The position numbers and the translations under genes were made by a program. The notes beneath the pieces were generated by a model. It had not been told where the DNA came from, did not search any database, and worked only from the letters and a program-made list of their open reading frames with translations. 64,000 nucleotides of DNA from Brachybacterium muris (GTDB lineage Bacteria; Actinomycetota; Actinomycetes; Actinomycetales; Dermabacteraceae): contig NZ_JAFBCB010000001.1 in the NCBI RefSeq assembly GCF_016907455.1, positions 1,426,001 to 1,490,000 on the forward strand, written 5' to 3'. Of this stretch, positions 19,048-27,119 are shown one piece after another. Positions within the stretch are counted from its first letter, which is position 1, and each line of letters begins with the position of its first letter.

Positions 19048-20778
19048 GTGAACGGGATGGTAGCAGTGAACACGACGATGGGACACGAATCGCGCCACGT
19101 ACTGCTTGCGCCTGTCGCTGACGCGGTCCTGGCGGTCCGCAAGCTCGTCGATGAGACCTCCCGAGCCACGCGGGTATCTGGGGACGACTCTCGACCCACG
19201 CACGCATCCTCTGCAACTACCACGCAGGGCTCCGGCGCGTTCACGACTGAACCAGTGGCGGTATCAAACCATGCCCTGATCGAGGCCATCGGCCAGATCG
19301 AGCAGATGAAGAACGCGCTGGACGCCGCTCAGGCACGGCTCGAGGTGCACCTGCGGTCCGTACGTGTGCAAGCGGAGCGGGCCGCCGGGATCCCAGCGGC
19401 GAAGGCAGGCAGCGGGGTGGGGCACGAGATCGGTCTTGCGCGACGCATCTCCCCGGCCTCCGCAGGCAACCAGCTGTCGCTGCGACGGGTGCTTGTGGAG
19501 TCGATGCCTCGCACGGTGGCACTGCTGGAGCAGGGGGAGATCTCCGGCTGGGCAGCGGAGGAGGTCGCCCGGGCCGTTCTCGTGCTGGACGACGAGGAGC
19601 GCGACACCGTCGATGCCGAGATCGCGCCCCGGCTGCCGGATCTCACCTCCCGCGGAGCCGGCCGAGTCGCGCGGGGGATCGCCGACAGGCTGAATGCCGA
19701 AGCGGCCGTGGCGCGGATCCGCCGCAATACCGCCCTGCGCACCGTCACCCAGCGCGCCGCAGGGGAGGGCATGATGCGGTTGTCCGCTCTGCTGCCCACC
19801 CGCGAGGGCGTCGCCGCCTATGTCGCACTGACGCAGGCCGCCGGCTCTGCGAAGGCCCAGGGCGATGAGCGCTCCCGAGGAGCTGTCATGGCCGACACCC
19901 TGGTCCAGCGGGTCACCGGTGTCGGCGAGGGCGAGATCATCCCGGTCGAGATCCAGCTGCTGATGACCGATGCGACTCTGCTCGCGGGCGGCAATGATGT
20001 CGCCTTGATCGACGGCCATCCGATCCCGGGTCCTGTTGCCAGGAACCTGGCACTGACCGGCTCTCTCCTCCCGGATCCGCCCGCGTCACCAGTCGTACGG
20101 CCTTCCGCCGTACCAGAGGAGAGCTGTCCGGATGCTGACCCAGGGAAGAGGCGTCCGGGCATCGACGAGGATCGCCCGGAACCCCGAGCGTCCCGATGGC
20201 TGCGCCGTCTGTACACGGACCCGGTCAGCGGCGACCTCACTGCGATCGATGCGCGTCGGCGCGCGTTCACGGGGCATGTGCGTGCCTTCATCACGGCGCG
20301 GGACCAGCGCTGCCGCGGGCCCTGGTGCGATGCCCCGATCCGACACGTCCACCATGCGCAGGGCTACGCCGATGGCGGCGGGACGACACCCGAGAACGGG
20401 GTGGGCACCTGCGAACGCCTGAACCAGGTGGCAGAGCTCCCCGGTTGGAGCACCCGCAGCTCCTCGGGCGAGGGAGGGACGGGAGATCTCACCATCACCA
20501 CCCCCAGTGGTCACCGCTACACCAGTCGGCCTCCGAGGCTTCAGGAAGAACTGTGCGTCGCACCCACGCGACGGCGCAGCGAGGCGGCGATGAGCGGCAC
20601 CCGACCGGCTGAAACCGGATCGAGCATCCGGGTCGAGCCGGAGATCCTGGTGCGCGACGCCGATGGCACTCGCGTCACGGACCCGCCCGAGGACTGGTGG
20701 ATCCCACCGCCGGAGGTCATGCAGGAATGGTTCGTCCCCGAGTACTGGATCCCGGTGGAGGATCTGGAGCCCCTGTGA
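19048..20778 (+). CDS. DUF222 / HNH endonuclease family protein (13E12-like)
   Basis: A 576-residue protein of the 13E12 repeat family common in actinobacteria. GTG 19048 has AGAAGGGGG at 19031-19039; earlier in-frame starts lie upstream of the SOS box. The DUF222 domain spans roughly residues 70-330 (LIEAIGQIEQMKNALDAAQARLE, given as IGQIEQMKNALDAAQARLE; GEISGWAAEEVARAV; IADRLNAEAAVARIRRN). The C-terminal HNH region has RDQRCRGPWCDAPIRHVHH, then GGGTTPENGVGTCERLNQV. The usual HxDH and CERCN signatures read HVHH and CERLN here, so nuclease function may be impaired. The gene is monocistronic, between dxs and the convergent map gene, behind a LexA box. Confidence 0.85.
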   Translation: MNGMVAVNTTMGHESRHVLLAPVADAVLAVRKLVDETSRATRVSGDDSRPTHASSATTTQGSGAFTTEPVAVSNHALIEAIGQIEQMKNALDAAQARLEVHLRSVRVQAERAAGIPAAKAGSGVGHEIGLARRISPASAGNQLSLRRVLVESMPRTVALLEQGEISGWAAEEVARAVLVLDDEERDTVDAEIAPRLPDLTSRGAGRVARGIADRLNAEAAVARIRRNTALRTVTQRAAGEGMMRLSALLPTREGVAAYVALTQAAGSAKAQGDERSRGAVMADTLVQRVTGVGEGEIIPVEIQLLMTDATLLAGGNDVALIDGHPIPGPVARNLALTGSLLPDPPASPVVRPSAVPEESCPDADPGKRRPGIDEDRPEPRASRWLRRLYTDPVSGDLTAIDARRRAFTGHVRAFITARDQRCRGPWCDAPIRHVHHAQGYADGGGTTPENGVGTCERLNQVAELPGWSTRSSSGEGGTGDLTITTPSGHRYTSRPPRLQEELCVAPTRRRSEAAMSGTRPAETGSSIRVEPEILVRDADGTRVTDPPEDWWIPPPEVMQEWFVPEYWIPVEDLEPL

Positions 20779-20798
20779 TCATGCAGAAGCTCGCGTGA

Positions 20799-21614
20799 TC
20801 AGAGCCGGATCTCCATGCCCGGCCGCGCCGTGAGCACCACGGGGTCGCCGTCGGTGACCCACAGCGTGTGCTCGGCGTGCGCGCCGCGGGAACCGTCGAC
20901 CGAGCGCTGCGTCCAGCCGTCCTCCTCGTCCACCATCAGGTCATCGGTGGTGGGCATCAGGAACGGCTCCACGGTGATCAGCTGACCGGCCACCAGCTCG
21001 GTCCCGCCGCCGGGCACACCGTGGTTCGGCACGAAGGGGGCCTCGTGCATGGTGCGACCCACGCCGTGGCCACCGAACTGCTCATTGATCGTGTAGCCCA
21101 GGCGGTGAGCCTCGTTCATCACCGCATGCCCGATGTCGCCCACCGTGTTGCCGGCGCGTACCTGGCGGATCCCGGCCCACATCACCGATTCGGTGTCGGC
21201 GATCAGCTGCAGGTCCTCCGCGCGGGGCGCACCCACCACGAAGGAGACGCAGGAATCTGCCACCCATCCCTCCACCTCGACGGCGAAGTCCAGCGACACC
21301 AGGTCACCGTCGGCCAGCACCTGATCGCGTGGGCGGCCATGAAGCACCCCGTCGTTGACGGACGTGCAGATCACGTAGCCGAAGGGAGAGGAGCCGAACA
21401 CGGGGTGATAGTCGAGATAGCAGCTGGTCGCGCCGGCCTCACGGATCATCTCGTGCGCGCGGGCATCGACGTCCAGCAGGTTCCAGCCCACATCCACCGT
21501 GCGGCGCAGTTCGGTGAGCACCGAGGCGACGAACTCACCGGCGGGCCGGGCCTGCTCGAGGGTGGGCAGGTCCATGGTGGAGTCCCGGCGGCGGCGTCTG
21601 CGCCCGCGGATCAT
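20799..21614 (-). CDS. map: Type I methionine aminopeptidase
   Basis: A 271-residue dinuclear metalloprotease that removes initiator methionine. Ligand motifs are present: SLDFAVEVEGWVADSC (Asp), NEQFGGHGVGRTMHEAPFVPN (His; given as GGHGVGRTMHEAP), ITVEPFLMP (Glu) and AHAEHTLWVTD (Glu). ATG 21614 overlaps the ctaA stop by 4 bp, giving a basic N-terminus MIRGRRRRRR; an internal Met 14 residues later is an alternative start. The longer frame to 21935 is rejected because it lies inside ctaA. It converges on the HNH gene with a 20-bp gap. Confidence 0.94.
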   Translation of the reverse strand: MIRGRRRRRRDSTMDLPTLEQARPAGEFVASVLTELRRTVDVGWNLLDVDARAHEMIREAGATSCYLDYHPVFGSSPFGYVICTSVNDGVLHGRPRDQVLADGDLVSLDFAVEVEGWVADSCVSFVVGAPRAEDLQLIADTESVMWAGIRQVRAGNTVGDIGHAVMNEAHRLGYTINEQFGGHGVGRTMHEAPFVPNHGVPGGGTELVAGQLITVEPFLMPTTDDLMVDEEDGWTQRSVDGSRGAHAEHTLWVTDGDPVVLTARPGMEIRL

Positions 21615-22687
21615 CGCGCACCCCCGTCGGTCAGAGTGCCATCGGGGAGATCCTCCGCAAAGCGGTCCTCTGGATCGCTCGGATCGCTCTCCGCAGCGCG
21701 CCAGGTGACCAGACGCGCCCCCACCCAGGCGATGCCGGCGGCGAACAGGGCGGCCCCCAGCAGGTGGAAGAACACCAGCAGCTCCGGCAGTCCGGAGAAG
21801 AACTGCACGTAGCCGATCACGCCCTGCAGCACGGTCAGCCCCACCAGGGTCCACGCCGCGGCACGCACCTGGCGCCCGCCTGCGGAGCGGTGCACCAGCA
21901 CCAGCAGTGCGACCAGCAGGCCGCAGAACAGCCACACCGATCCGGCGTGGATCCGCGAGATCAGCAGCGGGTCGATCGCGATACGGGTGATGTCCCCGTC
22001 GTCACCGGAGTGCGGACCGGTGCCGGTGACCAGGGTCCCCAGCACCAGCACGGTGAAGCCCAGCGCGGCCAGGACGGCGTACAGCCCCACGGTGGGCCAT
22101 CCGACCACGCGGCGGGCGGTGCCGTCACCGTCGTACAGGCGCACCACCAGCACCGTCGATGCCGCGACGATCACGGGCGAGATCAGGAAGTGAGGGCTCA
22201 CCAGGCCCGGGTGCAGGTCCAGCCACACCACGAACGCACCGATGATCGCCTGCAGCGCGGTCCCGATCAGCGGGACCCACGCCAGGCGGCGGAAGCCCAC
22301 ACCCTTGTGGCGGAGCCACCGCCAGGACACCAGCAGCACGGCCATGGCGAAGATCCCCAGCACCCCCGTGAGGGTGCGGTTGCCGAACTCGACGAAGGGA
22401 TGGATCCCGGCCTCCAGGGTCAGTTCCGGGGTGAACTGACCGGGCTCGCAGTTGGGCCAGGTCGAGCAGCCCAGGCCGCTGCCGGTGAGCCTCACCGCCC
22501 CGCCGGACAGGATGATCCCCATCTGGCACACCAGGTTCCCCCAGAAGGCGATGGCCGCGATCCGCGCCCGGCGCGCGGCGGACCAGGACGGCAGTCGGGG
22601 ATCGGGCAGGGTGCTGATGCGACCGTGCTGCTCGGGCAGGGGGTCGGAGGCGCGCGGCACCAGGGTCTCGGCGGGCTGGGACGACAT
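21611..22687 (-). CDS. ctaA: Heme A synthase (COX15/CtaA family)
   Basis: A 358-residue membrane enzyme that oxidises heme O to heme A for cytochrome c oxidase. About eight transmembrane helices are visible in two four-helix halves, with histidines at the expected places (GIHPFVEFGNRTLTG, LDLHPGLVSPHFL, RIHAGSVW, FFHLLGA) and a cysteine pair in the extracellular loop GLGCSTWPNCEPG. ATG 22687 is chosen because a TAGAAT -10 lies 7 bases upstream; the frame extends to 22762. In Mycobacterium tuberculosis the homologous gene is also next to the ABC permease/ATPase pair and sufR. Confidence 0.93.
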   Translation of the reverse strand: MSSQPAETLVPRASDPLPEQHGRISTLPDPRLPSWSAARRARIAAIAFWGNLVCQMGIILSGGAVRLTGSGLGCSTWPNCEPGQFTPELTLEAGIHPFVEFGNRTLTGVLGIFAMAVLLVSWRWLRHKGVGFRRLAWVPLIGTALQAIIGAFVVWLDLHPGLVSPHFLISPVIVAASTVLVVRLYDGDGTARRVVGWPTVGLYAVLAALGFTVLVLGTLVTGTGPHSGDDGDITRIAIDPLLISRIHAGSVWLFCGLLVALLVLVHRSAGGRQVRAAAWTLVGLTVLQGVIGYVQFFSGLPELLVFFHLLGAALFAAGIAWVGARLVTWRAAESDPSDPEDRFAEDLPDGTLTDGGAR

Positions 22688-22694
22688 GCCGACG

Positions 22695-22700
22695 ATTCTA
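22695..22700 (-). promoter_or_regulatory. ctaA: -10 element (TAGAAT) for a leaderless ctaA-map transcript
   Basis: On the minus strand TAGAAT is followed by exactly 7 bases and then the ctaA ATG (22687), with no Shine-Dalgarno sequence. This is the third occurrence of the same spacing in the window. Confidence 0.6.
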
Positions 22701-22782
22701 GGGAGCATGTCTGAAAGCCAGGCGCCCGGCGGCGTGGCGACGAGCGGAATGCGAGCAGTCACTCAGAAGCGGCGGCCGTGAC

Positions 22783-23574
22783 TCAGGAATCGGTCCAGCG
22801 GAACCACCGCATCACCGCGAGCACCCCGCCCACGGCCCACACCAGCAGCACCAGGAACGAGCCCAGCAGGAAGGGCCCGCCGGCGAGGCTCGCCCGCATC
22901 AGTTCGCCGAGCGCACCGGAGGGCAGCAGGTCCACCAGGCCCCGCAGGATCCGCGGGTAGCTGACCAGTGGGAAGGCGATGCCGCCGACGGAGACGAACA
23001 GCAGGAACAGCAGGTTGGACACGGCCAGCACGGCCTCGGTGCGCAGGGTGCCCGCCACCAGCATCCCCAGCGATCCGAAGGCGACGGTCCCCAGGATCCA
23101 CCCCAGCACCAGCAGCACCAGGCCCGTCGGCTCCGGCCGCCAACCCAGCGCCAGCCCCAGCAGGCCCAGCACCAGGATCTGCAGCACGTGCACACCGAGG
23201 GTGGCGAGGATCTTGCCGGCCAGGTAGCCGTCGCGACCCAGCGGGGTGGTGGCCACCCAGCGCAGCACCCCGTTGCGGCGGTCGAAACCTGTCTGGATCG
23301 CCTGGGAGGTGAAGGAGGTGGACACCAGTGCCGTGGACAGGGTGGCGGCCATGGCGGTGTCGATCGGGGCCACGCCGTCCAGCCGGCCCACGGGCAGCAC
23401 CCGCAGGCCGATCAGCACCAGTGCGGGCATCACGATCGCCACCAGGATCTGCTCGCCGTTGGTGAGCAGGATCCGGGCCTCCAACGCGGCGTGGGAGAGG
23501 ATCCGGCGCAGTGGGGGAGCGGGGGCAGTGATGTGGGAGTCGGCGGCGTGGGGAGTGGGGGTCCGGGTGCTCAT
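22783..23574 (-). CDS. ABC-2 type transporter permease
   Basis: A 263-residue integral membrane protein with six hydrophobic segments (for example ILVAIVMPALVLIGLRVLP, ILATLGVHVLQILVLGLLGL, LLFLLFVSVGGIAFPLVSY) and the ABC-2 pattern of paired helices around RRNGVLRWVATTPLGR. ATG 23574 has a strong AGGAGG (23578-23583). Its partner ATPase gene lies 2.6 kb upstream because an IS21-type element has inserted into the short gap between them. Transcription from the ATPase promoter must now cross the element, so expression is doubtful. Function is presumed export (drug, lipid or heme-related); the substrate is unknown. Confidence 0.88.
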   Translation of the reverse strand: MSTRTPTPHAADSHITAPAPPLRRILSHAALEARILLTNGEQILVAIVMPALVLIGLRVLPVGRLDGVAPIDTAMAATLSTALVSTSFTSQAIQTGFDRRNGVLRWVATTPLGRDGYLAGKILATLGVHVLQILVLGLLGLALGWRPEPTGLVLLVLGWILGTVAFGSLGMLVAGTLRTEAVLAVSNLLFLLFVSVGGIAFPLVSYPRILRGLVDLLPSGALGELMRASLAGGPFLLGSFLVLLVWAVGGVLAVMRWFRWTDS

Positions 23575-23584
23575 GCGTCCTCCT

Positions 23585-23589
23585 GAATA
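23585..23589. repeat. Target-site duplication, left copy (GAATA)
   Basis: GAATA here and at 26156-26160 flank the IS21-type element. Removing the element and one copy rebuilds a 16-bp ATPase-to-permease spacer ending in the permease ribosome binding site. Confidence 0.55.
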
Positions 23590-23696
23590 TTCGCCTCGCT
23601 GGGGTCCGCTGATCGAGGGTTCGGGTGCCACGTCGCTGCCGTAGCGGTGGCGTCGTTCGGGACCACCAGTGGTGTCGTTGGGGCCGCTCTGTCTAC

Positions 23697-23737
23697 GCTC
23701 CTTCCGCCGTGTGTATAGGGCACGCGGCGGAAGGAGC
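23697..23737 (+). promoter_or_regulatory. Stem-loop sequestering the istA ribosome binding site
   Basis: The left arm 23697-23713 pairs with 23721-23737: 17 bp with a single T-G wobble and a 7-base TATAGGG loop. The right arm contains AAGGAG (23731-23736), the istA Shine-Dalgarno sequence, 9 bases before ATG 23746. RNA entering from outside the element would fold and hide the site. RNA starting in or after the loop would not, a layout other insertion sequences use to block activation by outside transcription. Confidence 0.7.
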
Positions 23738-23745
23738 AATCTGGA

Positions 23746-25308
23746 ATGGTACGGAAGATCAGGGCGAAGCTGGTGCTCCAGCTGCGCGCAGAAGGTCTGT
23801 CGGGGCGAGCGATTTCGTCCTCGCAGGGCATGTCCCGCAAGTCCGTGAGGGCGGTGTTCGAGGCCGCTGACGCTGCAGGGATCGGGTGGGGCGATATCGC
23901 GGACGTCGCCGATGAGCAGGTGTATGCCCGGTTGTTCCCGGGCCGGGGCGAGCACGAGAGCGTGTTCGCACAGCCGGACTGGGAACAGGTCCATCGAGAG
24001 ATGGCCAGGGTCGGCGTGACGCTGAAGCTGTTGCACGGCGAGTACTTCGACGCGACCACGGCGGCTGGGGATCCGGCGATGGGGTATGACCGGTTTTGCC
24101 GCACCTACCAGCACCACGTCATGGTCACCGGTGCCGCTTCGAGAGTCGGTCACAAGGCCGGCCAGAGCGTGGAGGTCGACTGGTCCGGCCCCACGATGGA
24201 GCTGGCCGATCCGGTCACCGGCGAGGTCTCGAAGGTGTTCTTGTTCGTTGCCTGCCTGCCTTTTTCTCGTTACGCGTTCTGCTTCCCGGCGCTGGATATG
24301 CGCCAGGAGTCCTGGCTGCGAGCGCACGTAGCGATGTTCGAGGCGCTGGGCGGGACGGTCCCGAGGATCGTTCCGGACAACCTCAAGACCGGTGTGGTGA
24401 AGCACCCCCGCGAGGGCGAGATCGTCCTGAACGATGCGTATCGCGAGATGGCAGCGCATTACTCGGCGGCGGTGCTCCCGGGGAGGGTGCGGAAACCGAA
24501 AGACAAGGCGAGCGTGGAGAACACCGTCGCGCACGTCGCGACCTGGGTCATCGCCGGGCTGCGGGATCAGCGATTCACGTCCCTGCCCGAACTTGCAGCC
24601 GCCATCGGGCAGCGGATGGAGGCCTATAACGCGGAGCCGTTCCAGAAGCGGCCCGGATCCCGCGCCAGCGTGTTCGACGCGGAGGAGCGGCCGCTGCTGA
24701 CGCCGCTGCCGGCGGTGCCCTACGAGATCTCGACATGGCACTACGGACGACGAGTGGGCAGGAACGGGCACGTCACGTTCGCGCGGAACTTCTACTCCGC
24801 GCCGTTCGCGCACATCGGCGCGAAGGTCGATCTGCGCATCACGGCCCGGACGCTGGAGATCTATCAGGGCAGCCAGCGACTGACCAGTCACCTGCTGCTC
24901 CCGGAGACCGCGAGCAATGAGTACCGCACCAACGACGCGGACCTACCTGCGGGCGAGCGTTTCCAGGCCTGGGACGCGCAGAGGGTGCGGGCGTGGGCAG
25001 ATCGGGTCGGGCCGGCCACGGTGATCGTGATCCAGCGGATCTTCGAGTCCGTGCCGATCGTGGAACAGGGCCTGGATCCCGCGTTGGCGGTGCTACGGCT
25101 CTCTCGCCGCTTCTCCGTAGATCGGGTCGAGGCGGCCTGCGCACTCGCGCTGACGGGACGGGTCCGTTCACCGCGCTATGCGCATCTGCACCCGATCTTG
25201 GCCACCGGGCAGGACAAGGTCGCCGCCCTGCGTCCACCCCGCGAGGAACCCGCGGAAGACGGCGGATACGTCCGTGGCGCCGACTACTACGCCGGAGGTG
25301 TCCGGTGA
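23746..25308 (+). CDS. istA: IS21 family transposase IstA
   Basis: A 520-residue DDE transposase. The N-terminal HTH (IRAKLVLQLRAEGLSGRAIS, then MSRKSVRAVFEAA) binds the IS ends. The catalytic core shows Asp145 (VEVDWSGP), Asp211 (IVPDNLKTGV) and Glu258 (KASVENTV), with the 46-residue gap between the last two seen in IS21 enzymes. A C-terminal beta-rich Mu-type domain follows (VTFARNFYSAPFAHIGAKVD, given as FARNFYSAPFAHIG). Length and motifs are complete, with no frameshift. Translation probably depends on opening the hairpin over its ribosome binding site. Confidence 0.95.
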   Translation: MVRKIRAKLVLQLRAEGLSGRAISSSQGMSRKSVRAVFEAADAAGIGWGDIADVADEQVYARLFPGRGEHESVFAQPDWEQVHREMARVGVTLKLLHGEYFDATTAAGDPAMGYDRFCRTYQHHVMVTGAASRVGHKAGQSVEVDWSGPTMELADPVTGEVSKVFLFVACLPFSRYAFCFPALDMRQESWLRAHVAMFEALGGTVPRIVPDNLKTGVVKHPREGEIVLNDAYREMAAHYSAAVLPGRVRKPKDKASVENTVAHVATWVIAGLRDQRFTSLPELAAAIGQRMEAYNAEPFQKRPGSRASVFDAEERPLLTPLPAVPYEISTWHYGRRVGRNGHVTFARNFYSAPFAHIGAKVDLRITARTLEIYQGSQRLTSHLLLPETASNEYRTNDADLPAGERFQAWDAQRVRAWADRVGPATVIVIQRIFESVPIVEQGLDPALAVLRLSRRFSVDRVEAACALALTGRVRSPRYAHLHPILATGQDKVAALRPPREEPAEDGGYVRGADYYAGGVR

Positions 25309-26051
25309 GCGTGATCGATAACGACACGAAGCGGAAGCTGCGCGAGATGGGCGCGACCGCGCTGCTGGACGCGATCGATGCCCAGGATGAGGCTCACGTG
25401 CTGGGGATGTCGTTCCAGGAACGGCTCCAGCTGATCGTGGACGAGGCGCATTCCATCTTCAATCATGGAAAGGTCGAGGGTCTGATCCGCCGGGCGGGGC
25501 TGCGTTATCCCGGAGCGGACCTGCGGCGGCTGGATCTGGTCGAGGAACGGGGACTGAACCGGAACGTGATCGCGCAACTGGCAACCTGCTCCTTCATCCA
25601 GCGGCAACAGAACGTGGTCTTCCAGGGCTTCACCGGCTCAGGGAAGTCCTACCTCGGCTGCGCGCTGGCGAAGCAGGCCTGCCAGCACCGGCTCCGAGCC
25701 CACTACATCCGAATGCCCGACCTCGAAGAGGCCTGGGCCCTGGCAAAGGACAAGCCGCAGGGCCAGACGAAGTTCCTGCGGAAGTACTCCACGTTCTCGC
25801 TGCTGGTGATCGACGAGTGGCTGCTGGACCATCCTGACGAGGGAATGCGTTCGATGCTGCTGGAACTGCTCGAGCGCCGCTATGACACCGGCTCGACCGT
25901 GTTCTGCACCCAGTACCCGAAGAAGGACTGGCACGCCCGGCTCGGTGGAGCAGTCCACGCCGATGCGATCATGGACCGCATCGTGCACAACACAATCTGG
26001 ATCGACACCGGCGACAGGAACATGCGAGAACACACCGCACTGCCCCAGTGA
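25305..26051 (+). CDS. istB: IS21 family helper ATPase IstB
   Basis: A 248-residue AAA+ ATPase that assists IstA in target selection and strand transfer. GTG 25305 overlaps the istA stop (GTGA) and has GGAGG at 25294-25298. It shows Walker A GFTGSGKSYLG (with Phe-Thr rather than the more usual Pro-x), Walker B LLVIDEWLL, and a sensor/arginine region RRYDTGSTVFCTQYPKKDWH. Length is normal and the frame is intact. Confidence 0.94.
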   Translation: MSVIDNDTKRKLREMGATALLDAIDAQDEAHVLGMSFQERLQLIVDEAHSIFNHGKVEGLIRRAGLRYPGADLRRLDLVEERGLNRNVIAQLATCSFIQRQQNVVFQGFTGSGKSYLGCALAKQACQHRLRAHYIRMPDLEEAWALAKDKPQGQTKFLRKYSTFSLLVIDEWLLDHPDEGMRSMLLELLERRYDTGSTVFCTQYPKKDWHARLGGAVHADAIMDRIVHNTIWIDTGDRNMREHTALPQ

Positions 26052-26155
26052 CCCGATGCCGGCGGGAGCCAGTGGTCCCCACCGCGGCGGCTACTGGCCC
26101 CCGTCGGCACGATCGGCGGTCCCCAAGAGCAAGATTCGGTGGCTCCCACGACTAC

Positions 26156-26160
26156 GAATA
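26156..26160. repeat. Target-site duplication, right copy (GAATA)
   Basis: The second GAATA lies one base before the ATPase stop codon (TGA at 26164-26162). It matches 23585-23589. The flanking bases differ (T/T on the left, C/C on the right), so the shared block is exactly 5 bp. Confidence 0.55.
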
Positions 26161-26161
26161 C

Positions 26162-27013
26162 TCACTCCTCCATCAGGTCCAGCAGCACGCCCTCCAGATC
26201 AGCGGCTCCGCCGGAACCGAGCTCGAGTCGGGCACCGTGCCGGGAGGCCAGGTCGCGCAGGTCGGCGGTGAGGGCGTCGAGGGATGCGGGCGCCACGTCC
26301 CGCAGGGTGGCATGCAATGACGCCGCTCCCTTCCCTGCGCTGTGGTCGCTGATCACCTCGTCCACCGATCCCGAGGCCAGGGCGCGGCCCCGGGAGATCA
26401 CGCACACGGAATCTGCCAGCCCGGCCACGTCGTCCATCAGGTGGGTGGTGAGCACCACGGCGGTGCCGGTGCGGGCGAGACCCCGGATCAGCGTGCGCAC
26501 ACGGCGGCGGATCGAGGGATCCATGCCGGCGGTGGGCTCGTCGAGGAACACCAGCTCCGGGCGGCCGATGATGGCCAGCGCCAGGGCGAGCCGCTGCCGC
26601 TGGCCTCCCGAGAGCCGTCGCACCAGGGTGCTGGCGAAGTCGTCGATCCCCAGATGCTCGGAGACCTCGTCCACGTCCAGCGGGTCGGCGTGCAGGCTCG
26701 CTCCGTAGCGCAGGAGGGTCTTGGCGGGGGCGCCCGAGGTGAGGCCGCCGTCCTGGATCATGACACCGATGCGGGCGCGGTGCTCTGGTCCGGCCCGCCA
26801 GGGGTCCTGGCCGAGCACGCGGATGCTGCCGCCGTCGGGCCTGAGCAGGCCGGTGGCGCAGGAGATGGCGGTGGTCTTGCCGGCGCCGTTGGGGCCCAGC
26901 ACGGCGGTGACCTCGCCGTGCTCGGCCCTCAGGTCCAGGCCGTCCAGGGCACGCAGCGGGCCGTAGGAGAGGGAGAGGTCCTCGGCGAGGAGGGCGGGGG
27001 AGTCGGTGTCCAT
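26162..27013 (-). CDS. ABC transporter ATP-binding protein
   Basis: A 283-residue nucleotide-binding subunit: Walker A GPNGAGKTTAIS, signature LSGGQRQRLALALAI, Walker B LVFLDEPTAGMD, and H-loop VVLTTHLMDDV, with a roughly 60-residue C-terminal extension. It is a DrrA/CcmA-type exporter ATPase and the natural partner of the ABC-2 permease at 22783-23574. The IS21-type element begins 7 bases after its stop codon. A TACGAT -10 at 27023-27028 lies 9 bases before ATG 27013, so its mRNA is probably (near-)leaderless. Confidence 0.93.
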   Translation of the reverse strand: MDTDSPALLAEDLSLSYGPLRALDGLDLRAEHGEVTAVLGPNGAGKTTAISCATGLLRPDGGSIRVLGQDPWRAGPEHRARIGVMIQDGGLTSGAPAKTLLRYGASLHADPLDVDEVSEHLGIDDFASTLVRRLSGGQRQRLALALAIIGRPELVFLDEPTAGMDPSIRRRVRTLIRGLARTGTAVVLTTHLMDDVAGLADSVCVISRGRALASGSVDEVISDHSAGKGAASLHATLRDVAPASLDALTADLRDLASRHGARLELGSGGAADLEGVLLDLMEE

Positions 27014-27032
27014 GGCGCCCCCATCGTAGGCG

Positions 27033-27068
27033 CGGCCCGGGTGGTCCAGGGACGGACCACCCGGGCCG
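27033..27068 (-). terminator. Strong hairpin between the GHR-like gene and the ABC ATPase gene
   Basis: A perfect 15-bp stem (arms 27033-27047 and 27054-27068) with loop AGGGAC. It lies downstream of the minus-strand GHR-like gene and only 4 bp upstream of the ATPase TACGAT -10 element, so it both ends the first transcript and occupies the -35 area of the next. Confidence 0.75.
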
Positions 27069-27119
27069 GGCGGGCGCGTCGCCCTCGAGGGGCGGCGCAG
27101 GTACGACGAAGGGGAGGGG

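Larger units (their letters stand above)
23590..26155 (+). mobile_element. Complete IS21-family insertion sequence
   Basis: A 2566-bp unit carrying istA and istB in the IS21 arrangement, with a GTGA overlap. It is bounded by the 5-bp direct repeat GAATA, a size within the IS21 range. Terminal inverted repeats are not clean: the outer ends match only in patches (TGGG near both ends). Internal end-proximal motifs GGGACCAC (about 23660) and its complement (about 26073) suggest transposase-binding repeats. The exact ends are therefore tentative, while the identity from istA/istB is firm. Both genes appear intact, so the element may still be active. It splits an ABC exporter operon. Confidence 0.75.

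Noticed and set aside
22783..24891. 702-residue minus-strand frame joining the permease to antisense of istA
   Set aside because: Only the first 792 bp from 23574 encode permease; the rest is the complement of IS21 sequence and has no family features.
23626..26109. Alternative IS21 ends starting with TGCC, with matched GTAGC and GGGACCAC blocks
   Set aside because: The internal blocks resemble each other, but no target duplication flanks these points, whereas GAATA flanks 23590-26155 and restores the operon. They may be internal transposase sites.
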